NCBI RefSeq assembly: GCF_020595095.1
Contig: NZ_JAJDOP010000002.1
Coordinates: forward strand, 310,001-374,000
Direction: 5' to 3'
DNA: 64,000 nucleotides
Origin: Microvirga rosea
GTDB lineage: Bacteria; Pseudomonadota; Alphaproteobacteria; Rhizobiales; Beijerinckiaceae
Shown: piece by piece, positions 7,537 to 18,483 of the stretch
How the letters are laid out: each line of letters opens with the position of its first letter
Numbering within the stretch: position 1 is the stretch's first letter
The notes under the pieces: model-generated
Told to the model about the DNA's origin: nothing
Databases searched by the model: none
What the model saw: only the letters and a program-made list of their open reading frames with translations
Program-made: the position numbers and the translations under genes

Positions 7537-7954
7537 CGCGCGTGTTGCTTTCCTGTTCCAGAAGCGCCTGCGCGGTCGTCAGCGTCCTGGCATAGGCGGC
7601 CAGCGTTCGGGCCGCCTTGTCGTGATCGAGCGGTTTCTTCGAACGCTGCTCCACAACCAGCGCATCGATGCGGGACCGCGTGACGCTCATGAGCGCCAAG
7701 GCCGCGTCCTTCAAGGTCCCTTGCACTTCTTCCCCGGCCGATGAGGCAGGCGATTCTGCTGGCTCCTCCTGCGCGGCCAACGCCAGCGCCTCCGCGCGTG
7801 GCGGCCACGACCACTCCGTCCGCAAGCGGCGGAAGGTCGGTGGGCTGATGTTCAGAAAAGCCGCAATGGATGCGACCGTCATCTTCTGGTGACGGCAATA
7901 AAAATCATAAGCCCGCTGCCGCATGGCGGCGGAAATCTCAACTCTGGCAGACAT
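7409..7954 (-). CDS. GTA small terminase-like protein (g1 position)
   Basis: A 181-residue protein with an N-terminal helix-turn-helix (residues 10-50: RAYDFYCRHQKMTVASIAAFLNISPPTFRRL, quoted here as a region) and a mostly helical remainder. It directly precedes and overlaps the large terminase, the place of orfg1, which encodes the small terminase in RcGTA. The HTH would bind DNA or the large subunit. The start ATG at 7954 has no Shine-Dalgarno and follows a terminator by 12 nt; ATG at 7924 is the alternative. It is the first gene of the GTA head cluster, so expression from upstream must cross the terminator at 7966-7999. Confidence 0.82.
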   Translation of the reverse strand: MSARVEISAAMRQRAYDFYCRHQKMTVASIAAFLNISPPTFRRLRTEWSWPPRAEALALAAQEEPAESPASSAGEEVQGTLKDAALALMSVTRSRIDALVVEQRSKKPLDHDKAARTLAAYARTLTTAQALLEQESNTRDDTGHSETAPSRTIEELRDELAGHLERIVAEEEARGSDGLLV

Positions 7955-7965
7955 GAATGAACCAA

Positions 7966-7999
7966 TAAAAAAACCGCTCAGGCACGAGGCCGGAGCGGT
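7966..7999 (-). terminator. Intrinsic terminator in GTA leader
   Basis: Stem ACCGCTC/GAGCGGT (7973-7979 with 7993-7999) is followed on the minus strand by seven T residues (7973-7967). It lies 12 nt upstream of the small terminase start, within the untranslated leader, so it acts as an attenuator for the GTA cluster or ends a small RNA. Confidence 0.85.
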
Positions 8000-8010
8000 G
8001 ATGAACCGAC

Positions 8011-8040
8011 GTGAGCGACGGGGGGCTTCAAGTCACTCAC
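8011..8040 (-). other. Leader hairpin upstream of the attenuator
   Basis: Arms 8011-8019 and 8032-8040 (GTGAGCGAC with GTCACTCAC on the plus strand) form a 9-bp stem with one wobble pair in the minus-strand RNA and a C-rich loop. It lies between the proximal promoter and the terminator, and could be a nut/boxB-like or alternative structure. Confidence 0.5.
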
Positions 8041-8051
8041 ACTTTGTCAGT

Positions 8052-8066
8052 GTTCTTGTTTTGTAC
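8052..8066 (-). promoter_or_regulatory. LexA-like box on the GTA promoter -10
   Basis: GTTC-TTGTTTT-GTAC on the plus strand has one mismatch to GTTC-N7-GTTC and is identical at 13 of 15 positions to the perfect sites at 2880 and 25955. It covers the -10 element (8060-8065) of the proximal promoter. Confidence 0.5.
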
Positions 8067-8088
8067 TCTAAGAGCGGTTCGCTGTCAA
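8060..8088 (-). promoter_or_regulatory. Predicted sigma-70-type promoter for GTA leader
   Basis: On the minus strand TTGACA (8088-8083), a 17-bp spacer and TACAAA (8065-8060) make a near-consensus housekeeping promoter. Transcription would start near 8053, giving a leader of roughly 85-90 nt to the terminator. Confidence 0.65.
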
Positions 8089-8452
8089 GCCTGATTCAGG
8101 AGGATACCCCCTTCTTTGCCGGCGGCGCTGCCTTCCTCGGGCGCAAAACGCTTGCTTTCCCGGCCGTTCGGGACCTGCCCCTTCCCGGTCTCGCGCATCC
8201 GGTTCGCATGACTTCCATGCAGATCCACGAAATCGCATCGAAGCGAGCGACTCGCCCCTTGAGGATTCGCAACCAAACAGCGTTTCGTCCATGAAGAACC
8301 AAAGCCTGGCGGAGAAAGCGTTCGCCGTTTGTGCCGTTATCGGATTATGGCTCGGATAAAATTTCGTGATGTTTCGATCAAAGCGAGAACACAACGCAAA
8401 TAAAAGATGAACGATTATTTGATCATGACCACAATTGTCGACGATACATCCT

Positions 8453-8481
8453 TATATAGCCTGTTGAATACAATAAGTCAA
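8453..8481 (-). promoter_or_regulatory. Second, distal minus-strand promoter
   Basis: TTGACT (8481-8476), a 17-bp spacer and TATATA (8458-8453) on the minus strand sit in an AT-rich island (about 8330-8500). It would drive a transcript of about 480 nt through the non-coding stretch to the terminator at 7966-7999. The stretch 7955-8531 holds no convincing protein gene; short minus frames between 8068 and 8394 lack ribosome binding sites. Confidence 0.6.
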
Positions 8482-8531
8482 ACAAAATTACATACCAGTT
8501 GCTTCGGGACGACAGAATGGTGCTCCCGCGC

Positions 8532-9560
8532 TCAGGGAAAGGAGAAATCAGCCGCGACCAGTTCATGGTCGGAGATCGGGCGCTCGTCCCGGTCGAGGGC
8601 CGGCAGAACCGCGGGGTTCGATGCCCGCAGCCCACGGAAGGCAAGCCAGTCGAGCTTCCTGAACGGCGGCTGCGGCTTGTTCTGTGGCCCGGTGCGCTGG
8701 GTCGGTTCCGCGAGGTTGGCACCCGCCCAGGTAAAGCCCGCTTCCTTCAGGCTCCCGAACAGGGGCTCGTGGCGCTCCGGCGAAGCGAGCAGTCCCTCGC
8801 GCTCCCCTTTGCCGTCGGGCATGGTCTTCGTGTTGAGATCGCCGCCGATCACCCAGGCATCATCGGGGCCGAGGCGCTCGATGGCCTGAAGCAGCCTGCG
8901 GATCTGCCTGTGCCGATCGTCCGCATCGCTCTTGCTTTCGAGATGGACTGCGGCGACCCAGAGGGGATGGGGAGCATCCGCGATGCGCGCCGCGACGGCG
9001 ATCCGCCCGCCGACGCGGCGCTCCGTGCCCTCATGGCCGGAGAACCAGAAGCCGCCATCATCGAGCGGGATCACATGCGCAGCCTCGAGCGCGAGCTTGC
9101 TGACGATCGCATTGCCATGGAACCCGCGTGCATTGCGCGCGCCCGCATGCTCCTGCATTTCGTGAGCGTTGCCGAGGTCGAGTTCGACGAATTCGACACC
9201 ATAGACATAGCCGTCGCCGGCGGCTCCGATCATCTCGCGCAAAGGCCGACCGTTGCCTGACCGCGCCATGCCGTCGTCAACCTCGCTGAGGAGAGCCACA
9301 TGAGCACCCGAGGCGTCGAGCAAGGCACGCGCGGCATCGGGATGGGCAAGGCGCTCGGTATTGAACGCCGCAACGCGCAAATGTCCGGGCCACGGGAGCG
9401 CGGTCTCGGTCGGTCGTTGTTCCACCCGATGCAAGGCCTCGATCTGGCGCATGAACTCGTCATGCCGCTCCGGGAAAGCGGTTTCCCGGCGCGCCCGCGC
9501 CAGAAGATCGGGCTCCGGCACCGGCAGGTCGCTCACGATGGCATCGATCGGCTCGCGCAT
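8532..9560 (-). CDS. Endonuclease/exonuclease/phosphatase family protein
   Basis: The 342-residue product has the EEP (DNase I-like) fold motifs in order: AAFNTE (metal Asn), LLSEVD (metal Glu), FHGNAIVSK, AVHLESKSD, GGDLNTKT (catalytic Asp/Asn), LDWL and the C-terminal SDHELVAADF with the catalytic His. No signal peptide is seen. Residues 1-65 form an extra helical N-terminal region. These enzymes are metal-dependent phosphodiesterases acting on nucleic acids or phospholipids; the substrate cannot be read from sequence. It is monocistronic, and the AT-rich promoter island of the GTA leader lies just downstream. Confidence 0.88.
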   Translation of the reverse strand: MREPIDAIVSDLPVPEPDLLARARRETAFPERHDEFMRQIEALHRVEQRPTETALPWPGHLRVAAFNTERLAHPDAARALLDASGAHVALLSEVDDGMARSGNGRPLREMIGAAGDGYVYGVEFVELDLGNAHEMQEHAGARNARGFHGNAIVSKLALEAAHVIPLDDGGFWFSGHEGTERRVGGRIAVAARIADAPHPLWVAAVHLESKSDADDRHRQIRRLLQAIERLGPDDAWVIGGDLNTKTMPDGKGEREGLLASPERHEPLFGSLKEAGFTWAGANLAEPTQRTGPQNKPQPPFRKLDWLAFRGLRASNPAVLPALDRDERPISDHELVAADFSFP

Positions 9561-9718
9561 GGTTTGACATTCTCCGTGGTGCGATCACTTCGCCCAGATA
9601 GGGCACGCGCTGTCCACAGGGGCGTTAAGCACGACAAGAAAGTTTTTCGACGTTAGGAACTTCTTTTGGTATGTGGGGTTTATAGGCGGGACCAATAGGA
9701 TTGTCGGGGAGAAAGCCC

Positions 9719-9868
9719 ATGCTTACTTGGGCTGGCTTTGTTGCGCTTGTGCTCAGCGCAATCACATATCTGTCGGGCGATATTGGCGTCATCCTTCGCG
9801 GTGCTGCGGAACTCGCGGCTGTGGTCGCCCTTTTTGCCGTGGTCTGCGCCTTCGAGGCCTTCAACTAG
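9719..9868 (+). CDS. Small membrane protein (49 residues)
   Basis: An ATG at 9719 preceded by GGGGAGA (7 nt spacing) opens a 49-codon frame, almost entirely hydrophobic. One helix spans residues 4-18 and a second spans residues 31-44, separated by a polar turn (LSGDIGVILRG). It fits a two-pass inner-membrane micro-protein of unknown role. The gene stands alone between the EEP gene and the HWE kinase. A longer antisense frame overlaps it but has biased low-complexity composition and no ribosome binding site. Confidence 0.55.
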   Translation: MLTWAGFVALVLSAITYLSGDIGVILRGAAELAAVVALFAVVCAFEAFN

Positions 9869-9955
9869 TTCTAAAAAATTCGATGACGGGGCACGGGCGA
9901 AGAATCCGCCAGCTCCCCCTAGCCAATTTCCAAAACCGTCTTAATTGCCAAGTTA

Positions 9956-12707
<2,752 letters not shown>

Positions 12708-12733
12708 CGCACATCACACTTTCGTGAACTTCA

Positions 12734-12759
12734 GGGCGGTCATTTGGCCGCCCTTTTTT
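12734..12759 (+). terminator. Intrinsic terminator after TRAP binding protein
   Basis: Stem GGGCGG/CCGCCC (12734-12739 with 12748-12753) is followed by six T residues, 27 bp after the stop codon. Confidence 0.9.
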
Positions 12760-12861
12760 CATGCCCTGTCCTGTTTATCTCTCGGGACCAGTTTGTCCTG
12801 TGAGACATGACGGCAAACCGTCACTCCCGACGGAATGCGAGAAGGAAGAGGTCATCGGCCC

Positions 12862-13464
12862 ATGGTATGGACGTTTCGCGTCACCTTCCTGCTCTTCCTG
12901 GCGTGGCTGATCTTCCTCGTCTCGCCCTTTGTCGCCCTCTACGATCTGGCAAAGGCCGTGCAGGCCCGGGACAGCGCGCGCATCGAGGAGAGGATCAACA
13001 TCCATGCCCTGCGGGTCTCATTCTCCCGCCAGCTTCTCGGGGAATATCTGAAGACTTCGGACGGACAGGAGATCGCGGGCATCGACAAGAACGCCGCCGC
13101 CAATGCGGGCGCAGCCGTGTTCGATCCCTTTATCGAGAAGCTCGTGACTCCCCAGGCCATCATGGAGCTTCTCGAGAAGGGCACCACGACCCAGGGAACC
13201 GGCACAACTTCGCCCAACCTTCAGGCGTTCGATCTCGCGAATGTGAATGGCACGACCCTTCGCCGGGCCTGGGATCTCTTCATCGCATCGGAATCCCAAG
13301 GCTTCCGCAGCATCGTCATGCCTGTCCCGACGGACAAGCCCAAGGATGAGCAATTCCGCCTCACATGGCGCATCAGCGGAACCACGTGGCGTCTGACGGG
13401 CATCGATTTGCCGAAAGCCCTTCGCGAGGAATTGATCAGGCGGATGCCGCCGCCATCGGGCTAA
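12862..13464 (+). CDS. DUF2939 domain protein
   Basis: A 200-residue protein with one N-terminal membrane helix (residues 4-24), then a periplasmic or cytoplasmic DUF2939-type domain: SPFVALYDLAKAVQARDSARIEERINIHALRVSFSRQL (cited as a region, residues 20-57), a central linker, and a C-terminal LTWRISGTTWRLTGIDLP strand pair. The function of the family is unknown. The start is set by GAAGGAAGAGG ending 11 nt before the ATG at 12862; an ATG at 12835 in frame lacks this support. Monocistronic. Confidence 0.8.
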   Translation: MVWTFRVTFLLFLAWLIFLVSPFVALYDLAKAVQARDSARIEERINIHALRVSFSRQLLGEYLKTSDGQEIAGIDKNAAANAGAAVFDPFIEKLVTPQAIMELLEKGTTTQGTGTTSPNLQAFDLANVNGTTLRRAWDLFIASESQGFRSIVMPVPTDKPKDEQFRLTWRISGTTWRLTGIDLPKALREELIRRMPPPSG

Positions 13465-13617
13465 GGAACGTTTTCGACCCAGGCGTTTTTCAACCAGAGA
13501 GGTTTCCAGGGAGGGTCCGAGGATCGGACCTTCAGCCCTGTCCTGTCGGTCGATCAATAAACAGCATCGGCAAAGCCGACACAGACCATGGCACTCAAAG
13601 TGTTCGAGCAAGCATCT

Positions 13618-13698
13618 TCAGCTCTGCAGAAGCAGCCATCCCACAGTCGCAAGTGGAAATACGGTACCCAACAAGAAACAGATGACACCGGACGACAT
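13618..13698 (-). CDS. Candidate 26-residue membrane micro-protein
   Basis: An ATG at 13698 is preceded by a near-perfect GGAGGGA Shine-Dalgarno with 6-nt spacing and opens a 27-codon frame ending TGA at 13618. The peptide is one hydrophobic helix (residues 4-24, VICFLLGTVFPLATVGWLLL) with short polar ends. It lies in an otherwise empty 430-bp gap. No homologue is recalled; the call rests on the ribosome binding site and composition. Confidence 0.5.
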   Translation of the reverse strand: MSSGVICFLLGTVFPLATVGWLLLQS

Positions 13699-13895
13699 TT
13701 GCAGTCCCTCCTATACTTGGAGAAACTCATTCGTTAACTTTCCGTTCCTGTTGCGTGCCATCGGTCGCAGCTGAATGGCCGCCGCCCCCGGATCTTCCGG
13801 CGCGATCCGAACGGTCAAGATCGACGTTCAGAGGAACCGACCATCCCGCATCTGATTGTCTGAGCAGGGTGGACTTGGCGCGAGGGACAAGCACG

Positions 13896-14990
13896 ATGGA
13901 TGATCGGAATCTCCCGGTGCGGGAGCGGATGAGCGATGTGGAGTTCGTCCGGAAAACCCTGATTCTGATCGGGATCGTCATCGTCGTCCTGATCCTGTGG
14001 GTCCTGTCGGATGTCCTGCTTCTGGCCTTCGGGGCCATCCTCGTGGCGATCATCCTCCATACGGTGGCCGACGTGCTGGCCCGGTACCTGCGCGTGCCGA
14101 CGCGGTGGAGCCTTGCACTTGCGGCCCTTGTGATCTTCGCGTTCTTCGTCGGCCTCGCCTTCCTGTTCGGCTCCAACATCCGCAACCAGTTCAGCGCCGT
14201 CGCGGAGCAGTTGCCGCTCGCCCTCGATGCGTTCGGACAAAAGCTCGGCATCGGGCAGATCTCGGACAACCTGTCGGACCTGATCAGCCAGATCCCGAGC
14301 AGCGGCTTCGCGCAACGCATCGCCGGCATCGGCGGCATCGTGCTCGGCGGATTGACGGATTTCGTGCTGGTGGTGATCTCGGGCCTTTATATCGCCGCCT
14401 CGCCGCGGCTGTACTACAAGGGCTTCGTCAAGCTGTTTCCGGTCGGCCAGCATGAGCGGATCGAAGACGCCCTGGTCGCCTGCGGCCAGGCCCTGAAGCT
14501 CTGGCTGCTGGGCCAGTTCATCGCCATGATCGGCGTCGGGATCCTGTCGACGCTGGCTTTCTGGATCATCGGCCTTCCATCGCCCTATGCCCTCGGGCTG
14601 ATCGCGGGCGTTTTGGATTTCATCCCCTTCCTGGGGCCGATTCTCGGCGCTCTCCCGGCGGTCCTGATCTCCTTCACCCTGGGCAGCGAGGCGGTGGTCT
14701 GGACCGTGATCGCCATGCTGGTAATTCAGCAGATCGAGGGCAACCTCATCCAGCCGATCGCGCAGCGGAAGATGGTGGACATCCCCCCGGCTCTCGCCCT
14801 GTTCGGCATCGTGATCGGCGGTGTCGTCTTCGGCACGGTCGGGCTGATGCTGGGCTTCCCGCTGGTGGTCGTCATCTACGTGCTGGTCAAGAAACTCTAT
14901 GTCCGCGAAGTTCTCGGAGAGGCAACGCCCGTTCCCGGCGAAACAAAGAGCAAAGAGAAAACCCCCGCGCCCGCCGCAGAAAGCCTCTGA
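13896..14990 (+). CDS. AI-2E family (PerM-type) transporter
   Basis: The 364-residue protein has the PerM/AI-2E exporter layout: paired N-terminal helices (LILIGIVIVVLILWVLSDVLLLAFGAILV, residues 24-52), a third helix near 72-90, a central amphipathic region, then helices 155-175 and 215-330. The signature LGLIAGVLDFIPFLGPILGALPA and the IQQIEGNLIQPI motif are present. The inner-membrane permease family exports AI-2 in some bacteria; the substrate here is unknown. The start at 13896 follows GAGGGAC; an in-frame upstream extension to 13755 is non-protein-like. The tail (residues 340-364) is Lys/Glu/Pro-rich. Confidence 0.9.
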   Translation: MDDRNLPVRERMSDVEFVRKTLILIGIVIVVLILWVLSDVLLLAFGAILVAIILHTVADVLARYLRVPTRWSLALAALVIFAFFVGLAFLFGSNIRNQFSAVAEQLPLALDAFGQKLGIGQISDNLSDLISQIPSSGFAQRIAGIGGIVLGGLTDFVLVVISGLYIAASPRLYYKGFVKLFPVGQHERIEDALVACGQALKLWLLGQFIAMIGVGILSTLAFWIIGLPSPYALGLIAGVLDFIPFLGPILGALPAVLISFTLGSEAVVWTVIAMLVIQQIEGNLIQPIAQRKMVDIPPALALFGIVIGGVVFGTVGLMLGFPLVVVIYVLVKKLYVREVLGEATPVPGETKSKEKTPAPAAESL

Positions 14991-15370
14991 TCGAGCCCTG
15001 CAGGAACCTGGCCTCGAACAAAAGGAGCCGCCTCCGTGCGGGAGAGCGGCTCCTTGGGTGGCGACATGGCCATGCGCCAAGATGATTCCGGAAAGTATCC
15101 GGCAGTAGAACATAAGTTGTCAGGCTGTATCGGATCATCGTGCGGCGGGCATCAGGCCGCATCGCGCACGGATTATCCGTGAGAATTCTGCTTCGGCGGA
15201 GTCATTGTCATAGCCTCCCATCAGGCGAAGTCTTTATAAGGTCTGCCCTGATCTCGTGGAAGTCAATCCCGGAAATCATCGACTTGAAAGTTCCCGGGCC
15301 TCGACTTGCCTCACGGGCATGGGAAGCTTGGCAAGACTTTGCCGCATGAGTGGATTCAGGCCGGAACCGA
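14991..15370. other. Intergenic stretch with one strong hairpin
   Basis: It lies between the convergent AI-2E permease and YcgN-family genes. Apart from the hairpin at 15022-15055 I see no gene, promoter or repeat of note. Confidence 0.6.
15022..15055 (-). terminator. Hairpin between convergent genes
   Basis: A 10-bp stem (15022-15031 with 15046-15055) with an inner CTCC/GGAG extension is followed by TTTTG on the minus strand. It probably serves both convergent transcripts, though the T-run is short. Confidence 0.55.
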
Positions 15371-15880
15371 TCAGGGAAACGGCCTGTCCCCGTCCGTATC
15401 ATCCCCGACGGGCCAGTCCACGAGGCGCTCCAGAAGCTCCCGCACCGTGAAGTCCTCCTCGGGGCCCGCCACCCGGTCGCGCACCGACATGCCGGCGGCA
15501 TGGACGGTTTCCCGGTCGCCGGAAACAAGGTGGTGCCACCAATAGAGATCATGCCCTTCCGCCAGCAGCCTGTAGGCGCAGGTGGTCGGCAGCCAGGCGA
15601 GCTCCCGAACGGCTTCGGGAGTCAGGCGGACGCAATCGGGCACCTTGGCCTGCCGGTTGGGGTAATCCCGGCAACGGCAGGTCTGGTCGTTCAGGAGAGT
15701 GCAGCCCACATCGGTGTAGAGAACCTCGCCCGTATCCTCGTCCTCCAGCTTGACGAGGCAGCAGCGTCCGCAGCCGTCGCACAGGCTTTCCCATTCCTCG
15801 GACGTCATGGCGTCCAGGGGCTTTGCCTTCCAGAACGGAATATCTTCAGGCTTTAAGGTTGCGGGGGCTGTGATATCCAT
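15371..15880 (-). CDS. YcgN/UPF0260 family cysteine-cluster protein
   Basis: A 169-residue cytoplasmic protein with the UPF0260 cysteine cluster [11 protein letters not shown] near residue 35, then [17 protein letters not shown] and [10 protein letters not shown]. The clustered cysteines probably bind zinc or an iron-sulfur cofactor (inference); the cellular role is unknown. Length is typical of the family. The start at 15880 ([18 protein letters not shown]) has AAAGGA upstream at slightly long spacing; longer upstream frames are not protein-like. Convergent with the AI-2E permease. Confidence 0.92.
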   Translation of the reverse strand: MDITAPATLKPEDIPFWKAKPLDAMTSEEWESLCDGCGRCCLVKLEDEDTGEVLYTDVGCTLLNDQTCRCRDYPNRQAKVPDCVRLTPEAVRELAWLPTTCAYRLLAEGHDLYWWHHLVSGDRETVHAAGMSVRDRVAGPEEDFTVRELLERLVDWPVGDDTDGDRPFP

Positions 15881-16095
15881 AAGGAAGGTCTCAATCCTTT
15901 CTTTACGGCACTTTAAAGGAGATGGGGATCTGCGGGTTTTGGGCCTTCCCTCGTGAAGCGACAGAACCATATGAACCGTCAAGCCTTTTCGCGAGTTGTT
16001 AATAAAAGCACCGGCGGTCTCCCCGCCGTCCGGAGCCTTGAGGACTTACCCGAACCCATTTCCCTCGACCACCCCGCCCCTTAAGGACTTCCCCC

Positions 16096-18315
16096 GTGCG
16101 CCCGCAGCCCCGTACGCCCTTCAGAACAAGGATCAAGCGTGCAGCCTTGGCATTCGATGCCTGGCTGAACTCGTCGCTGTTCCAGGGAGGCCGAAAGTTC
16201 GCCAATGGCTGGGAAACCTATTCCGATTGGGCGAAGTGCCTGCGGTTTCGTGGCGCACCCCGGGCGATCCTCGATCTGACGAGCGAGGCCGTCACCCTCA
16301 GCGTGGTCGGTGGCATCGTGATGCTGGCCCTGGCCTTGCCGGCGTTCCGGGAGACCGAGGAGGACTGGCTCAAGACCCAGGATCTCGCGGTGACCTTCCT
16401 CGATCGCTATGGCCAGGAAGTCGGGCGGCGCGGCATCCGGCTCGACGATTCCTACAAGCTTGAGGATTTCCCCGATTACCTCGTGAAGGCGGCGCTCGCC
16501 ACGGAAGACCGCCGCTTCTACGAGCATTGGGGCATCGACCCCATCGGCACCTTCCGGGCCCTCGTGGTGAACGCGCAGGGCGGCGGCGTCGTGCAGGGCG
16601 GCTCCTCGATCACCCAGCAGCTCGCCAAGAACCTCTTCCTCACCAACGAACGGTCGCTCGAGCGCAAGATCAAGGAAGCCTTCCTGGCCATCTGGCTCGA
16701 ATTCCACCTGACCAAGGACCAGATCCTCAAGCTCTATCTCGACCGCGCCTACATGGGTGGCGGCGCCCACGGCGTCGTGGCCGCGACCGACTATTATTTC
16801 GGCAAGTCGGCCAAGGATGTGACCCTGGCGGAAGCCGCCATGCTCGCGGGCCTGTTCAAGGCGCCGACGAAATACGCGCCGCACATCAACCTGCCGGCGG
16901 CCCGCTCCCGCGCCAATGACGTGCTGCACAACATGGTCGAGGCGGGCTTCCTTACGGAAGGCCAGATCCAGACCGCGCTCCGCAATCCCGCGACCCCGGT
17001 CAACCGCAGCCGCGAGACGACGCCCGACTTCTATCTCGACTGGGCGTTCGAGCAGGTGAAGCAGCTGGCCGCGGAGAAGAAGTTCGGCAGCGACCGCGTC
17101 CTGACGATCAAGACGCCCCTCGACACCGCCCTGCAGGCCCATGCCGAGGAAACGCTGGAGAACGCCCTGCGCCAGCATGGGCGCGAATACCATGCCGGTC
17201 AGGGCGCCATCGTCATCATGGACGTGGACGGAGCCGTGCGCGCCATGGTCGGCGGGCGGGATTACGGCCAGAGCCAGTTCAACCGGGCGACCGACGCCCT
17301 GCGCCAGCCCGGCTCGTCGTTCAAGCCCTTCGTCTACGCGACCGCCCTCATGGCGGACCCCAAGCTCACCCCGTCCTCGACGGTCGTGGACAAGCCGATC
17401 TGTCTCGGCAACTGGTGCCCGCAGAATTACGGACGCTCCTTCTCCGGCAGCATGCCCCTGGTCTCGGCCCTCGCCCGTTCGATCAACTCCATCCCCGTCT
17501 GGATGTCCCTGCAGATCGGCAAGGGCAACGCGAAGGCGGGCCGCGCCAAGATCATCGAGACCGCCACCAAGATGGGCCTGACCCATCCGCTGACGGATTC
17601 GAGCTCCCTGCCCATCGGCGCCGCCGAGGTGACGGTGATCGACATGGCGTCCTCCTATGCGGTTTTCGCCAATGGCGGGCGCAAGGCTCCCCCTTACGCG
17701 GCCTGGGAGGTGCGCAACTCGCAGGGCGACATCATCTATCGCCGCTCCGTCGACGCGCCGCAGCCGCAGGTTCTGGAACCGCGGGTCGTGAACGCCATGA
17801 ACTTCATGATGAACAAGGTCGTGGAGGAAGGCACCGGCAAGCGCGCGATCCTCGAGGGCATCCGGGCCGCCGGCAAGACCGGCACGACGAACGCCTATCG
17901 CGATGCCTGGTTCGTGGGCTTCACCGGAAATCTGGTCGGGAGCGTCTGGTTCGGCAATGACGACCACAGCACCATGAACAACATGACGGGCGGCACCCTG
18001 CCCGCCTCCACGTGGCAGCAGGTCATGAGCTTCGCGCACCAGAACCTGGAGATCCGGCCGATCCCGGGCCTCGAGGGCGAGAGCAACGCCAAGGTCGCGG
18101 CGGCGAACCGCAATGCGAGCGACGAGGCGTCGGCGATGCAGCAGGCTTATCTCGCCGGAACCTTGTCCAGGAAATCCTATGAGGTGATCGGCCAGATCGG
18201 GCATCTCTTCCAATCCGCCGCCCGGCCCGCAGCGGCCGCGGCTCCGGATCCGTCCCGAACCTCGGATAGCGGCGAGAAGCCCACGGCGAACGCGCGGCGT
18301 TTCGCCATGCCGTAA
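16096..18315 (+). CDS. Class A penicillin-binding protein (PBP1A family)
   Basis: The 739-residue bifunctional peptidoglycan synthase starts with a basic cytoplasmic segment and one membrane helix (residues 64-82). A GT51 transglycosylase domain follows (catalytic Glu137 in EDRRFYEHWGID, then GGSSITQQLAKNLF). The transpeptidase domain carries SxxK at Ser407-Lys410 (GSSFK), SIN near residue 466 and KTGTT from Lys594. All catalytic motifs are intact. It polymerises lipid II and crosslinks peptides in the periplasm. The C-terminal 60 residues are Ala/Pro-rich. Monocistronic; the start ATG at 16096 has no strong Shine-Dalgarno. Confidence 0.96.
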   Translation: MRPQPRTPFRTRIKRAALAFDAWLNSSLFQGGRKFANGWETYSDWAKCLRFRGAPRAILDLTSEAVTLSVVGGIVMLALALPAFRETEEDWLKTQDLAVTFLDRYGQEVGRRGIRLDDSYKLEDFPDYLVKAALATEDRRFYEHWGIDPIGTFRALVVNAQGGGVVQGGSSITQQLAKNLFLTNERSLERKIKEAFLAIWLEFHLTKDQILKLYLDRAYMGGGAHGVVAATDYYFGKSAKDVTLAEAAMLAGLFKAPTKYAPHINLPAARSRANDVLHNMVEAGFLTEGQIQTALRNPATPVNRSRETTPDFYLDWAFEQVKQLAAEKKFGSDRVLTIKTPLDTALQAHAEETLENALRQHGREYHAGQGAIVIMDVDGAVRAMVGGRDYGQSQFNRATDALRQPGSSFKPFVYATALMADPKLTPSSTVVDKPICLGNWCPQNYGRSFSGSMPLVSALARSINSIPVWMSLQIGKGNAKAGRAKIIETATKMGLTHPLTDSSSLPIGAAEVTVIDMASSYAVFANGGRKAPPYAAWEVRNSQGDIIYRRSVDAPQPQVLEPRVVNAMNFMMNKVVEEGTGKRAILEGIRAAGKTGTTNAYRDAWFVGFTGNLVGSVWFGNDDHSTMNNMTGGTLPASTWQQVMSFAHQNLEIRPIPGLEGESNAKVAAANRNASDEASAMQQAYLAGTLSRKSYEVIGQIGHLFQSAARPAAAAAPDPSRTSDSGEKPTANARRFAMP

Positions 18316-18483
18316 AGCCGCGAGTTCCCCTACGATACGCTGGCGTCCGGTGCGGACCGGATCTATGGGAATGGGCAGCGGCCCGCAAAAATCGACTCCC
18401 CTTCCGGAAGCGCCGCTCTAGATCGAGGATGTGTTCTTCATCATGCATGCTCCGATGTTCCCTTCCTCCTCATACGGCCGCCC

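Noticed and set aside
367-7954. Active temperate prophage
   Set aside because: No integrase, repressor, lysis or replication genes, no attachment sites, and gene order and small genes match GTA head clusters.
8068-8394. Protein gene in the GTA leader region
   Set aside because: Several short overlapping minus frames, none with a ribosome binding site; composition differs between frames and the region carries promoters and hairpins instead.
16081-18213. Long antisense frame opposite the PBP1A gene
   Set aside because: High-GC shadow: Arg/Gly/His-rich low-complexity translation with no motif; the plus-strand protein has every catalytic motif. The same applies to the long antisense frames opposite the oligopeptidase (27941-29965) and the second HWE kinase (30174-32492).
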